A stretch of DNA of 64,000 nucleotides, from assembly GCF_028551255.1 (NCBI RefSeq), contig NZ_CP117030.1, positions 248,001-312,000 of the forward strand, read 5' to 3'. Positions 8,891 to 17,860 of this stretch are shown piece after piece. The stretch comes from Vibrio tubiashii. GTDB taxonomy: Bacteria; Pseudomonadota; Gammaproteobacteria; Enterobacterales; Vibrionaceae. Positions within the stretch are counted from its first letter, which is position 1, and every line of letters starts with the position of its first letter. The translations under genes were made by a program, and so were the position numbers. A model generated the notes under the pieces. The model did not search any database and had not been told where the DNA came from. It saw only the letters and a program-made list of their open reading frames with translations.

Positions 8891-9142
8891 ATGAAGAACG
8901 AACTTGATCCAACCAAGGTTCTACAAGCTTACGAAACGGTGATGGCGAACGGCTCACCAACTGAGCATGGCAAGATCTATGAAGGTGTTGAAGCCTTCTC
9001 TGATTACGATGGGTACAATGTATATATGCGAGGTAATGGTGTCGAGCTAAAAATTGGCTTTCACAATACCTATCATCTTGATTATGACCAAGAGCATCTT
9101 AGAGATAGCTTCCTGAAAAAGATCGCCATGTTAGTGAAATAG
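8891..9142 (+). CDS. Small conserved protein (DUF3081-like)
   Basis: 83 residues, acidic and soluble, with a central block rich in Gly, Tyr and Asp (SDYDGYNVYMRGNG) and FHNTYHLDYD near the C-terminus. From memory it resembles the DUF3081 family of gamma-proteobacterial small proteins, whose function is unknown. It has an exceptionally strong ribosome site and its own terminator. It probably does not belong to the APE arm, from which it is separated by 115 bases. Confidence 0.7.
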   Translation: MKNELDPTKVLQAYETVMANGSPTEHGKIYEGVEAFSDYDGYNVYMRGNGVELKIGFHNTYHLDYDQEHLRDSFLKKIAMLVK

Positions 9143-9169
9143 AAAACACCATAAATAAGATAATGAATC

Positions 9170-9209
9170 TGCCCCAATGGTTGAGTAATCAATTATTGGG
9201 GCATTTTTT
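9170..9209 (+). terminator. Rho-independent terminator
   Basis: Perfect inverted repeat TGCCCCAAT/ATTGGGGCA (9170-9178 and 9195-9203) followed by six Ts. It ends the transcript of the small gene at 8891. Confidence 0.85.
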
Positions 9210-9237
9210 ATGCGACAAGTGCTTGTAAGAGGGCGCG

Positions 9238-9463
9238 CTACTTGTTGTGTGTATTAATACGCTCCGTTTCAATAATCTTGATTTCTACACCTTGAACGCT
9301 TTTGGGGATCTTGTGCTCAATGACTAATTTAGGGAGGGCGCTATATATAACTAAGTAAGCCGCTCCACTGGACTCAGCAATGGCGACACCCACTACCCCT
9401 TCCGATTTTCATCCACTCGCCTTGCCATTGCTCTTGCAGCTTTATTACATCGGACAATTTCAT
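9238..9463 (-). pseudogene. Frameshifted small gene related to the N-terminal domain of the adjacent peptidase
   Basis: Read from the ATG at 9463 and deleting one G from the run at 9396-9399, the strand encodes about 74 residues ending at a TAG (9238-9240). The result contains GRVVGVAIAESSGAAYLVIY and IPKSVQGVEIKIIETERI. These align with GVVGHGLAVDENGQGIIVVF and WLDGVAVKEVYTGQF in the N-terminal region of the peptidase encoded immediately upstream. The 226-base span is one more than a multiple of three, as a single-base insertion predicts. It is either a decayed gene fragment or a sequencing error in a homopolymer. Confidence 0.6.
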
Positions 9464-9503
9464 TGGAGATATTAAAGCCCAGAGCGCACTGTGCTTTGTA
9501 TTG

Positions 9504-10835
9504 CTAGAAGTTCGTAACAACCGTGTTGGAACATGAACTGGTGCCGGCTTCACAGAGCTTATGGCTATAGCTTGCTCCGCCTTTGTTATTAATGTGATCA
9601 GTATAAAAGCCAGAGTTACTCACGGTATCCACGACTGAACCATCTCGGTAAACATCGACATTTGAAGCTTCGCTACCAGACCATTCTAAGTTTACTTTAT
9701 GGAAGCCTTTGACTTTATAGCCTGAAGCCGTCAAAGAGAAATCTCCGCTTGGAGGTGGAGGAGGTGGCGGTGCATCAGAGTCGATACTCACTCCAAAGCG
9801 CACCAATACAGGTTCAATCGGTGAGGCTATAGTATGCGAGGATGAACCCGCAAACAGCAATCCAACTGGATTGTTGCCATTGCTACTCACAATAAGTGAA
9901 CCCGAATCTCCTCCGGCGCTAAATGTTCCCGGTGTGACAACGATTTGTCCGACAAAGAGCGCCAATTTCGTACAAGTTGAAGATCCCTCGTAGCAGACAT
10001 TGACAGAAGCGTTAATGGCGTCAACAGTACCTTGAGTGAAACCAGTTGTTCGGCCATATTTCTTGACCGACATACCTATAACAGCCTCATTGACTGTGCT
10101 GTCGGGTGTTCCGTAACCATCGGCAGGAGTTGAAGTTGTTAGTTCACCTGTACTAGTGAGTGCGACAGCCGCATCCATAATGTTTGCGGAGCCATCAAAT
10201 AGAATAGGCTCGTAATCGGTCAGTGAAGCGAAGGTGTCGTTTTGTTCAGTACCGCCGTCGAAAGGCCCTGGTTGTAGCATATTTTCCGGCACATTAGTGT
10301 CATTGGAATTGGCAAATACATGATTGTTACTGAGAGCAAAAACGTTAGTGCCATTTGTTACACGAGCGCCAATTGTACCTGCTGTGATCGCTGGGTGACC
10401 TGTTGAAACTCCGATTGGTACGGGGCGCTCAAACCGAGCTGTTGGGTCGACAGGGTCAGGTTCGGGATCAGGATCGGAAAAACACTCAGGGGGACGTTGC
10501 GATGGTGGCCCTCCACATTTTGGAGGAGCGAGGGAATAAAACTGGCCCGTATAAACTTCTTTAACCGCAACGCCATCCAACCATTTTGGTGTGCCTTTAG
10601 GCTTGGGATCGTGAGTAAAGACAACAATGATACCTTGGCCATTTTCATCAACCGCAAGGCCGTGACCTACAACACCGGTTGTCTGAAGTAGTTCTTGGCT
10701 GTGTTTCGCTTGAGCTGCGGCTGCAACGGCAAGACCGGGTGGTACGTCAAATGGAGGGGACGCTAAGGTGGTGATCGACCACAGTGCACTAGTTAACAAG
10801 CTAACTAATGATATCAACCAATGTTTGAATAGCAT
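9504..10835 (-). CDS. Secreted trypsin-like serine peptidase (S1/Nal1-like) with C-terminal Fn3-like domain
   Basis: 443 residues from the ATG at 10835, chosen because GGGGAG lies at a good distance and a signal peptide (MLFKHWLISLVSLLTSALWS) follows at once. A small N-terminal domain (about 30-90) and a Pro-rich linker precede the peptidase domain (about 130-345), with ALSNNHVF (His), MDAAVAL (Asp) and GGDSGSLIV (Ser) as a complete triad. A Pro run then leads to a Fn3-like domain (about 360-443). It is probably exported. A related frameshifted fragment lies directly downstream. Confidence 0.8.
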   Translation of the reverse strand: MLFKHWLISLVSLLTSALWSITTLASPPFDVPPGLAVAAAAQAKHSQELLQTTGVVGHGLAVDENGQGIIVVFTHDPKPKGTPKWLDGVAVKEVYTGQFYSLAPPKCGGPPSQRPPECFSDPDPEPDPVDPTARFERPVPIGVSTGHPAITAGTIGARVTNGTNVFALSNNHVFANSNDTNVPENMLQPGPFDGGTEQNDTFASLTDYEPILFDGSANIMDAAVALTSTGELTTSTPADGYGTPDSTVNEAVIGMSVKKYGRTTGFTQGTVDAINASVNVCYEGSSTCTKLALFVGQIVVTPGTFSAGGDSGSLIVSSNGNNPVGLLFAGSSSHTIASPIEPVLVRFGVSIDSDAPPPPPPPSGDFSLTASGYKVKGFHKVNLEWSGSEASNVDVYRDGSVVDTVSNSGFYTDHINNKGGASYSHKLCEAGTSSCSNTVVTNF

Positions 10836-10972
10836 AAAGCAACGCTCCCCTAAAAGTTTAATTAACAATTATGTCAATTATGGTTTGGAAATACCTGCTT
10901 TGCGTATGGTCAAAGGGAAGAAATTGACCACAATTGAGGGATTGGAAAGAAACTGTTTGACTAGAAAGAGAA

Positions 10973-10999
10973 AACCCGAGAAATAAAATTTCTCGGGTT
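10973..10999 (-). terminator. Terminator after the dicarboxylate symporter gene
   Basis: Inverted repeat of 12 bp (AACCCGAGAAAT/ATTTCTCGGGTT) with a three-base loop, followed on the minus strand by TT and a pyrimidine-rich tail. It separates the symporter gene from the peptidase gene. Confidence 0.8.
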
Positions 11000-11018
11000 G
11001 GTATCATTGAATTTGAAA

Positions 11019-12323
11019 TTACACTTCAGAGTGTTTGAGATGAACTTCTTCTTCTTTTACACCCGCCATTGGGTCATTGAAGCGATTTTCATCTAGCGCA
11101 CCTTCGGATTTAGCAACAATGATGGTCACTGCACTATCACCTGTGATGTTTACCGCGGTACGGATCATATCAAGTAGACGGTCTACACCCATAATAAGAG
11201 CGATACCTTCTAGTGGTAGACCAACTTGGTTTAGCACCATGGCTAACATGACAAGACCAACACCTGGAACACCCGCAGTACCAATTGACGCTAGAGTTGC
11301 CGTCATGATCACCATAAGGTAATCACCCATAGTGAGATCAATGTTGAATGCTTGAGCAATAAACGCGGTCGCGACACCTTGCATGATCGCCGTACCGTCC
11401 ATGTTCACTGTTGCGCCCAATGGCACAGTGAATGAAGAGACACGGTTTTCAACACCCATACGGTTCTTCGCTGTTTCCATTGTGACTGGAATCGTCGCAT
11501 TTGAAGAAGCCGTAGAGAAAGCAAACATGATCGCATCTTCCATCTTCTTCAAGAAGGTAATTGGGCTAAGACCCGTAAAGCCTTTTAGCATCACGCTGTA
11601 AGTCACTAGGCCGTGCAGCAATAGCGTTCCTGCTAGTACAAGGAAGTACTCCGCTAGATTGACGATAGCGCCAAGACCTAAGCCAGTGAATAGCTTGGCC
11701 ATCAAGAAGAACACACCGTATGGCGCAAGGTTCATTAGGATAGCAACAAGCTTCATGATCACTTCATTGAGATCTGAGAAGAAAGAGGCAATACGCTCGC
11801 CCGGTTTACCCGCAGCGCTGATTGCAATACCAAAAAGCACAGCAAAGACGATAACTTGAAGGGTTTTACCTTCTGCCATTGCGCTAATTGGGTTGGTCGG
11901 GAACATATCAATGATCACCTGACCAAGAGAGGGTGCTTCCGCCGATTTAAACGAGCTTGCGGCAGTTAAGTCTGCACCTGCGCCCGGCTGGAAAAGGTTA
12001 CCCATGGTAAGGGCAAGAGTGATGGCAACGGCTGTGGTTGCAACATAGAACGCGAGTGTTTTACCACCCATACGACCCAGTGTAGAAAGGTCTTTTAGAG
12101 AGCTTGTACCGCAAACTAGTGAAACGAAGACTAGTGGGACAACAAGCATTTTCAAGCTAGCGACAAAGATCTGGCCGCCGACTTCAAATAATCCATTTAC
12201 AATATATGCATCGACAAATCCGTTGTCAGCAAAGAGACTGCGAATCGCAAATCCTGTCAAGATACCCGCAACCATACCTAGAATTACGCGGCTGGTTAGC
12301 GACATCGGTTTCTTGGTATTCAT
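11019..12323 (-). CDS. Dicarboxylate/amino acid:cation symporter (DAACS family)
   Basis: 434 residues with about eight membrane helices and two re-entrant loops. The family marks are the Ser-rich hairpin FSTASSNATIPVTME, TVNMDGTAIMQG in helix 7, the second hairpin IGTAGVPGVGLVML and NITGDSAVTIIVAKSEG in helix 8. Such proteins bring in glutamate, aspartate or C4-dicarboxylates with Na+ or H+. The ATG at 12323 has AGGAG eight bases upstream; the in-frame GTG at 12332 overlaps that ribosome site and is unlikely. The exact substrate cannot be assigned. Confidence 0.88.
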   Translation of the reverse strand: MNTKKPMSLTSRVILGMVAGILTGFAIRSLFADNGFVDAYIVNGLFEVGGQIFVASLKMLVVPLVFVSLVCGTSSLKDLSTLGRMGGKTLAFYVATTAVAITLALTMGNLFQPGAGADLTAASSFKSAEAPSLGQVIIDMFPTNPISAMAEGKTLQVIVFAVLFGIAISAAGKPGERIASFFSDLNEVIMKLVAILMNLAPYGVFFLMAKLFTGLGLGAIVNLAEYFLVLAGTLLLHGLVTYSVMLKGFTGLSPITFLKKMEDAIMFAFSTASSNATIPVTMETAKNRMGVENRVSSFTVPLGATVNMDGTAIMQGVATAFIAQAFNIDLTMGDYLMVIMTATLASIGTAGVPGVGLVMLAMVLNQVGLPLEGIALIMGVDRLLDMIRTAVNITGDSAVTIIVAKSEGALDENRFNDPMAGVKEEEVHLKHSEV

Positions 12324-12431
12324 AGTGAACACTCCTTATAGTTATGCACCTTGAGTTCACTTCAAGGCGAGCAGGAGGTTAGCAGGCAGATCGAAAAATC
12401 AAAAAGCAAAATAACTGACTAGATTTATAGA

Positions 12432-12447
12432 TGTGACATTCATCACT
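12432..12447. promoter_or_regulatory. Possible cAMP-CRP binding site
   Basis: TGTGACATTCATCACT differs from the TGTGA-N6-TCACA consensus only at the last base and lies about 110 bases upstream of the symporter start. CRP control of dicarboxylate uptake is common in related bacteria. The site is seen; its use is inferred. Confidence 0.5.
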
Positions 12448-12595
12448 AGAATTTTATGTCATTTAACAGGTTTTTAACCAGTATGATTAACGGAATTATC
12501 TATAAAACCCATTTTGTAACACGGAAAAGACTGCTTGTTAATATATACGGGTTTCTCATTACTTGAGAATCTAAATGCATATACTGGTATGAGGT

Positions 12596-12638
12596 GTTAA
12601 AAACTGCATATATAGTCGAGGCTTATGCAGTTTTTAAC
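12596..12638 (-). terminator. Terminator hairpin after the phospholipase D-family gene
   Basis: Perfect 15-bp inverted repeat (GTTAAAAACTGCATA/TATGCAGTTTTTAAC) with a 13-base loop. The 3' arm carries a T run on either strand, so it can end transcription from both sides. Confidence 0.75.
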
Positions 12639-12652
12639 ATGAAATCATAGGG

Positions 12653-14170
12653 CTAGAGTTGTTCTTCAATTGGCAGTAATCCCGAAACCCAAGCGCCCAT
12701 TTTTCGCCAAATACTGGCGTCTGGTTCAGAGGTTAACAATTCCCCAGAAGAGAGATCTTTCCACGCAATGTCACCGTCTTGAATGACTATTTGATAGGCA
12801 TTTTTCTCTAAGCTTTTTGGTAGCTCTTCGAGAGATTCTTCTACAAAGCGCTTTTGTTCTATGACCACTGCCATTTCTGTGTTGAGGTATGCAGAGCGAG
12901 GGTCCCAGTTCATAGAGCCGACAAATAGAGTGTTTCCATCGATGAAAATCATTTTGGCGTGCAAACTTGAACGACTGCTACCTGTTACACTCCATTTACT
13001 TTCAAGATCGGCACTGGCTTTGGTTTCCCATAGTTCTACCCCACCTTTGACGAGCGCTTCACGGTATTTCGCATACCAGCCATGAACGGCAAACACATCG
13101 TTTGAGGCGAGACTGTTAGTCACAACGGTAACGTCTATTCCTCGTTGAGCCGCTTCTACCAAAGCGGTTGTTCCAGATTCGGTAGGAACGAAATAAGGAG
13201 AAATCAGTACAATTGAGGAATCAATATCTGCTAGTAGTTCACTTAAATTATCAACCAGTTGGCTCTGCTGTGTGGCGACTTTGTCAGGTAAGTCATACCA
13301 AACAACACCTTCTCCCCAATACATATCCAAATCACCTGCGACGAGCTGCTCGTATAGATCTAACTCAGTGAAGTCGTATTGTCCTTCGGAGAACTTTTCG
13401 CCGAGCTTTCTTTTCGCGACTTCTTGTTCAATAGCGCTGTCATTTGGGCGTTCTGCATTTTCAACGATCCACTCCATTGGAATGGCGTAAAGGCTGTTCC
13501 AATAGAGGTCAAACTGCTCGGCGGTTTGTTCAACGGCTTTACCATATAAAAGCACATCAAAGTCACCAAACTCGACATTAGACTCAAATGAAAAGTACTC
13601 ATTGCCTATGTTGCGTCCACCTACGATAGAAGCAACGCTATCGGCAGTGAAAGACTTGTTGTGCATACGTCGATTGAGTCTTTGGAAGTCGCTTGCCATC
13701 GCTATTATTCGGGCACTTCGATAGTGGTGAGGGTTAAACAGGCGAATCTCAATGTTCGGGTGGGTATTGAGTGCAGCCAGTTTATCATCACCTCTATCCT
13801 GCATATCATCGAGCAGCAAGCGAACCCTAACCCCTCGCTCCGCTGCCTCGTAGAGTCGCCAAGTCAGGAGTTGGCTTGTCTCGTCATTACGATAGATGTA
13901 GTACTGTAAATCAAGCGAACTTTGTGCCGATTCAATCAAGGCTAGGCGGGCTAGAAGAGCGTCTTCGCCTTGATCTAAGGGTAAAAATCCAGTCAGGGAA
14001 GGATCGGGGTGCTTATCAAACTCAAAGTATTTGGCGAGTGGGCTACTCTGTTGATAACCCAAATGAGTGGAGGTGGCTTTTTCAGGCAGCGTGCTTGGAT
14101 CCACCGACGCACAGCCAACCAACCAAGTGAAACACAATAGTGTAAGCATGCGCCAAATGAGAGTGAACAA
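12653..14170 (-). CDS. Phospholipase D-family lipoprotein, cardiolipin synthase C-like
   Basis: 505 residues. The start is a TTG at 14170, supported by AAGGGG six bases upstream and by the Arg it adds before the signal helix; the ATG at 14149 would lose it. The lipobox LVGC puts the lipid at Cys 20. Two HKD motifs are intact, HNKSFTAD (about residue 167) and HAKMIFID (about residue 404), with downstream GGRNIGNEYF and GSMNWDPRS. This matches ClsC/YmdC-type cardiolipin synthases, which condense phospholipids in the membrane. No MdoC-like partner adjoins. Confidence 0.8.
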   Translation of the reverse strand: MFTLIWRMLTLLCFTWLVGCASVDPSTLPEKATSTHLGYQQSSPLAKYFEFDKHPDPSLTGFLPLDQGEDALLARLALIESAQSSLDLQYYIYRNDETSQLLTWRLYEAAERGVRVRLLLDDMQDRGDDKLAALNTHPNIEIRLFNPHHYRSARIIAMASDFQRLNRRMHNKSFTADSVASIVGGRNIGNEYFSFESNVEFGDFDVLLYGKAVEQTAEQFDLYWNSLYAIPMEWIVENAERPNDSAIEQEVAKRKLGEKFSEGQYDFTELDLYEQLVAGDLDMYWGEGVVWYDLPDKVATQQSQLVDNLSELLADIDSSIVLISPYFVPTESGTTALVEAAQRGIDVTVVTNSLASNDVFAVHGWYAKYREALVKGGVELWETKASADLESKWSVTGSSRSSLHAKMIFIDGNTLFVGSMNWDPRSAYLNTEMAVVIEQKRFVEESLEELPKSLEKNAYQIVIQDGDIAWKDLSSGELLTSEPDASIWRKMGAWVSGLLPIEEQL

Positions 14171-14326
14171 GCCTAGCCCCTTATGAGTGAGAAACAGTTA
14201 ATAGACTGATTATAATATCATTTAGCGTTGTCACCACTAATCCAACCAATTACGTGTATTGGTTTTAAGAGTTCATTGCTTTATGTTAGACGCATAACAC
14301 AACAAATAACGATAAAAATCTCAACT

Positions 14327-14947
14327 ATGAATACCGCTTTGCTGGGAATGTTTATTCCGACTTTTTTCTTCGTTTCAATTACTCCTGGGATGTGCATGAC
14401 GTTAGCGCTGACCTTAGGCATGAGTATTGGCTATCGCCGAGCGCTGTGGATGATGGCAGGGGAGTTAGTTGGTGTCGGTCTAGTGGCTGTCGCTGCTGTC
14501 CTCGGTATTGCTGCTGTGATGCTCAATTATCCGTGGTTATTTGTAGCACTGAAGCTCATTGGGGGCAGTTACCTGTTTTATCTAGGCATTCAGATGTGGC
14601 GCTCAAAAGGTAAGCTTGCTATTAACCTAGATGAACAAGCTCCGCAACCTTCAAGTGATTGGGATTTGGTGGTGCAAGGCTTTGTCACTGCGATCGCTAA
14701 CCCTAAAGGCTGGGCGTTTATGATCTCTTTGCTTCCTCCGTTTATCGACCAGAGTGCTGACTTAGCCCCTCAGCTGATTGTATTGGTCTCGATAATCTTG
14801 GTATTCGAGTTTATCTGTATGACTTTGTACGCAACTGGCGGGAAAGGGCTGAAACGCCTACTTGGGCAATCGCAAAACGTTCGACTTCTTAATCGTATTG
14901 CTGGCACGCTAATGATGGGTGTTGGTGTTTGGTTGTTTATGAGTTAG
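14327..14947 (+). CDS. LysE/RhtB-family amino acid exporter
   Basis: 206 residues from the ATG at 14327, the usual family length; an upstream in-frame TTG would add 33 residues of non-membrane sequence. Five or six hydrophobic segments are seen, with the family's N-terminal pattern FFFVSITPGMCMTLALTLGM and GGSYLFYLGIQMWR, and IANPKGWAFMISLLPPF in the middle. These inner-membrane proteins export amino acids such as lysine, threonine or homoserine lactone. No clear ribosome site is visible. The substrate is not predictable. Confidence 0.8.
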   Translation: MNTALLGMFIPTFFFVSITPGMCMTLALTLGMSIGYRRALWMMAGELVGVGLVAVAAVLGIAAVMLNYPWLFVALKLIGGSYLFYLGIQMWRSKGKLAINLDEQAPQPSSDWDLVVQGFVTAIANPKGWAFMISLLPPFIDQSADLAPQLIVLVSIILVFEFICMTLYATGGKGLKRLLGQSQNVRLLNRIAGTLMMGVGVWLFMS

Positions 14948-14949
14948 CT

Positions 14950-15213
14950 ATGAATTTGTTGAAACGAGTGAAGTCACAACTACTTGAAGTATTAGATTTT
15001 CAATCTCGCGTCTGGGTTGTCAGTGTGTATGAAGGAGTGCATAAAGGCGAGTCTTACGTGGTGAACGAAGATAGCTTTTCTGAGCCAATGCAGTGGATGA
15101 AACGCAAAGGTTATTCCACAGTAATGATAGAGCAAGTAGATCAGATGCGACGCTCGCAAGTCGAAGAGTTTGAGCTAGAGGATGTTAAGCATCGCCTTAT
15201 GCGTGTGAAATGA
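14950..15213 (+). CDS. Small conserved hypothetical protein
   Basis: 87 residues, soluble and charged, with WVVSVYEGVHKGESYVVNED and a C-terminal helix rich in Glu and Arg. It starts two bases after the LysE-type gene stop, so it is probably translated from the same message. I do not recognise a family. The operon arrangement and good codon structure support it as real. Confidence 0.6.
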   Translation: MNLLKRVKSQLLEVLDFQSRVWVVSVYEGVHKGESYVVNEDSFSEPMQWMKRKGYSTVMIEQVDQMRRSQVEEFELEDVKHRLMRVK

Positions 15214-15214
15214 C

Positions 15215-15241
15215 ACTCAGCCCATATGATAAGGGCTGAGT
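15215..15241. terminator. Bidirectional terminator hairpin
   Basis: Inverted repeat ACTCAGCCC/GGGCTGAGT with a nine-base loop between two convergent genes. T tails are weak. Confidence 0.6.
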
Positions 15242-15251
15242 ATTGGTTTCA

Positions 15252-16442
15252 TTATACTCGTTGCAATCTCAGTGAGCGCTTATCCAGTGCGCCGCTTACG
15301 CGAGTAAGGACGAGAGCAGCCAACACGATCATTGCGCCAACCCAAGGGGTGTTCATTAATCCCGCTTGCTCAACAATAACGCCACCTCCCCAAGATCCCA
15401 ACGCAATACCTACGTTAAATGCGGCGATGTTTAAACCAGAGGCAACATCGACTGCATCAGGTGCGTATTTCTCCGCTAGCTTGACCACATAAACCTGTAA
15501 GCCGGGAACATTACCAAAAGCAAAGGCACCCCAAACGAGAATTGTCATTACTGCGGCGATTGAGTTGTATGCAGTGAAGTTAAACACCAATAGAACCAGA
15601 GCGAGGCCGACAAAGATAACCGTTAAGGCTTTAATTGGTCCCATAGTGTCGGCCATTTTTCCGCCCCAAATATTGCCAATGGCAACTGATACACCATACA
15701 CCAACATGATTAGGCCGATTGCGCTTGAGTTAAACCCAGACACCTCTTCTAGAATTGGCGCTAAGAAAGTAAACGCGGTAAACGTCCCCCCGTACCCCAG
15801 TGCTGTGATCGCATAGACGAGTAGCAGTCTCGGTTGAGTAAGCACTTTAAGTTGAGCAGACAACTTGGTTGCTGGTGGCTGTTTCAGATTACTTGGTATC
15901 AATGCCGCACTGCCAATAAGAGCAATCAACCCTAGCAAGGCTACGATGAGAAATGTCGCCTGCCAGCCAAAGGTTTGCCCAATGTATGTACCAAGCGGCA
16001 CACCTGTAACCAAAGCAACAGTTAGACCAGTGAACATTATCGCGATCGCGCTGGCTGCCTTTTCTTTCGACACTAAGCCTGTCGCAATGGTGGAGCCAAT
16101 TGAGAAAAATACGCCATGGGCAAGGCCGGTCAGTATACGTGCCATAACAAGGGTGTTATAGCCGGGGGCTTGCCAAGCTAACAGGTTACCCAAGACAAAC
16201 AAACTCATCACGGTCAGGAGCACTTTTTTACGTGGCCAATTGCCAGTTAAAGCGGTTAATACAGGCGCGCCGACCGCAACGCCCAAAGCATATAAACTCA
16301 CTAGGAGCCCGGCGGAAGGGAGCGAAACGGATAAATCGGCAGCCATGGTTGGAATTAATCCAACGATGACAAATTCAGTCGTGCCGATAGCAAAGGCACT
16401 GAGTGTTAATGCGAATAGAGCGATTGGCATTGTTGTTCTCAT
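15252..16442 (-). CDS. MFS efflux transporter (DHA1 family, AraJ/YdhP-like)
   Basis: 396 residues with 12 predicted membrane helices. The first helix carries the ALSAFAIGTTEFVIVGLIPTM signature common to AraJ/YdhP-type sugar or drug exporters. GNWPRKKVLL is the conserved loop between helices 2 and 3, and ARILTGLAHGVFFSI follows. Substrate is unknown. The gene is divergent from a LysR regulator at 16557, with about 115 bases between, which suggests that regulator controls it. A second ATG nine bases in (16433) is an alternative start. Confidence 0.82.
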   Translation of the reverse strand: MRTTMPIALFALTLSAFAIGTTEFVIVGLIPTMAADLSVSLPSAGLLVSLYALGVAVGAPVLTALTGNWPRKKVLLTVMSLFVLGNLLAWQAPGYNTLVMARILTGLAHGVFFSIGSTIATGLVSKEKAASAIAIMFTGLTVALVTGVPLGTYIGQTFGWQATFLIVALLGLIALIGSAALIPSNLKQPPATKLSAQLKVLTQPRLLLVYAITALGYGGTFTAFTFLAPILEEVSGFNSSAIGLIMLVYGVSVAIGNIWGGKMADTMGPIKALTVIFVGLALVLLVFNFTAYNSIAAVMTILVWGAFAFGNVPGLQVYVVKLAEKYAPDAVDVASGLNIAAFNVGIALGSWGGGVIVEQAGLMNTPWVGAMIVLAALVLTRVSGALDKRSLRLQRV

Positions 16443-16556
16443 TAGTTGTGTAGTAGATAGCGAGCATTATTAAAGAAAGGTTATTTGCGAAAAATAGTGA
16501 TTTTATCAAATTACTTTTGCTATAAATGAAGGTAATAACATTGTTGGAGAGATTGG

Positions 16557-17438
16557 ATGCTGACCCGTTCAGATGATTTGGATATTTTGCTTACAGTCGT
16601 GGATAGCGGTGGGTTCTCTGCGGCTGCGGATGTGCTTGATATTCAGGTCGCTAGGGTATCGCGAGCAGTAAGCAAAGTAGAAAAGCAGCTTGGTGTTTCT
16701 ATTTTGAACCGGACGACTCGACGTATTGAGCTCACTTTTGAAGGGAAGCAGTTTATCGAATCGGTTCGACGCGGGCTTGATATTATCAAACAAGCTGAAG
16801 AAGAAATCGTAACGCGAGGTGAACTACCCAAGGGTCATCTTCGTGTAGATGCTGCAAGCCCGTTCGTTTTCCATCAGTTGGTGCCACTTATTCAAGAGTT
16901 CAAACAAGCCTTTCCAGATATTGAGCTGGAGCTGACTTCTAATGAAGGCTTTGTTGATCTGTTAGAAAAAAGAACGGATGTGGCAATTCGAATCGGACAG
17001 CTAAAAGATTCCACATTACATGCAAGACTGCTTGGTAAAAGCCCACTCTACATTGTGGCGTCACCAGAATATCTCGTCCAACATGGTGTACCTAAAACAG
17101 CGTTGGAATTGTCTCAGCATCAAGTGATTGGTTTTACGGCACCAAAAGTATTGAACCAATGGCCTCTAAAAGGGTTCCAACCTTTGAAACCACTGATTAC
17201 TTCGGGAAATGGTGAAACCATACGTCAGTTAGCCCTCAACGCAAATGGTGTGGCTTGCTTGTCTGGTTTTATGGTTCAAAAAGATATTGAAGAAGGTCGA
17301 CTCGTCTCTTTGCTAGAGGATCAAAAACTCCACAACACAGAGCGAGAGTTGGTCAATGCTGTTTATTACAAGTCATCGACGGTGGCTCGTCGTATCTCGG
17401 CATTCGTTGACTTTATACAGCCGAGGCTAACCTTGTAA
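16557..17438 (+). CDS. LysR-family transcriptional regulator
   Basis: 293 residues. The N-terminal winged helix (residues 1-65) has the usual LysR pattern, including [21 protein letters not shown] and [16 protein letters not shown]. The effector-binding domain follows (about 90-290). GGAGA precedes the ATG. It is divergent from the MFS exporter gene and most likely its regulator, a common arrangement. The inducer is unknown. Confidence 0.85.
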   Translation: MLTRSDDLDILLTVVDSGGFSAAADVLDIQVARVSRAVSKVEKQLGVSILNRTTRRIELTFEGKQFIESVRRGLDIIKQAEEEIVTRGELPKGHLRVDAASPFVFHQLVPLIQEFKQAFPDIELELTSNEGFVDLLEKRTDVAIRIGQLKDSTLHARLLGKSPLYIVASPEYLVQHGVPKTALELSQHQVIGFTAPKVLNQWPLKGFQPLKPLITSGNGETIRQLALNANGVACLSGFMVQKDIEEGRLVSLLEDQKLHNTERELVNAVYYKSSTVARRISAFVDFIQPRLTL

Positions 17439-17470
17439 GGCCTTCTATATCACACACTATTAAGGAAAGA

Positions 17471-17794
17471 ATGATGATCAAAACTACCACTTCAGTTGTT
17501 GAAGGTCGCCCGGTTCAAGACTATTTGGGTGTTGTTGTTGGCGAGGCAATATTAGGAGCCAACATTTTCAAAGACATGTTTGGCGCGATTCGCGATGTGG
17601 TTGGCGGTCGTTCAGGTGCCTATGAGCGAGAGATGGGACGCGCGCGTGAGATCGCTTTCCAAGAGATGGAGTCCAGAGCTCGTGAGTTGGGTGCAGATGG
17701 TATTGTCGGTATTGATATCGACTACGAAGTGATAGGTAGTGGCGGTAGCATGATGATGGTGAGTGTTAGCGGAACGGCGGTTAAGTTTAAATAA
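17471..17794 (+). CDS. YbjQ-family protein (UPF0145)
   Basis: 107 residues, typical for the family, with the conserved ends [20 protein letters not shown] and [16 protein letters not shown]. These small oligomeric proteins, probably metal-related, have no firm function. TAAGGA lies before the two adjacent start codons (17471 and 17474). A hairpin terminator follows at 17817. Confidence 0.85.
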   Translation: MMIKTTTSVVEGRPVQDYLGVVVGEAILGANIFKDMFGAIRDVVGGRSGAYEREMGRAREIAFQEMESRARELGADGIVGIDIDYEVIGSGGSMMMVSVSGTAVKFK

Positions 17795-17816
17795 CGCTAT
17801 TAAGTCCCTAGTAATT

Positions 17817-17846
17817 ACGGTCTAATAGCGTCAGTAGACCGTTTTT
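17817..17846 (+). terminator. Terminator between ybjQ-like and yaiI genes
   Basis: ACGGTCTA/TAGACCGT stem (17817-17824 and 17835-17842) followed by a T run. An overlapping alternative stem, ACGCTATTA (17794-17802) with TAATAGCGT (17823-17831), would compete with it. Confidence 0.65.
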
Positions 17847-17860
17847 AGGAATAATGAAGA

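Larger units (their letters stand above)
12324..12652. other. Intergenic region with symporter promoter area
   Basis: About 330 AT-rich bases without a supported gene. It holds the ribosome site of the symporter gene, a CRP-like site at 12432-12447 and the terminator hairpin of the phospholipase gene at 12596-12638. Confidence 0.6.

Noticed and set aside
10768..10986. A 72-residue plus-strand reading frame between the peptidase and symporter genes
   Set aside because: It starts inside the peptidase signal region and runs through its promoter into the symporter terminator hairpin; there is no ribosome site or protein-like composition.
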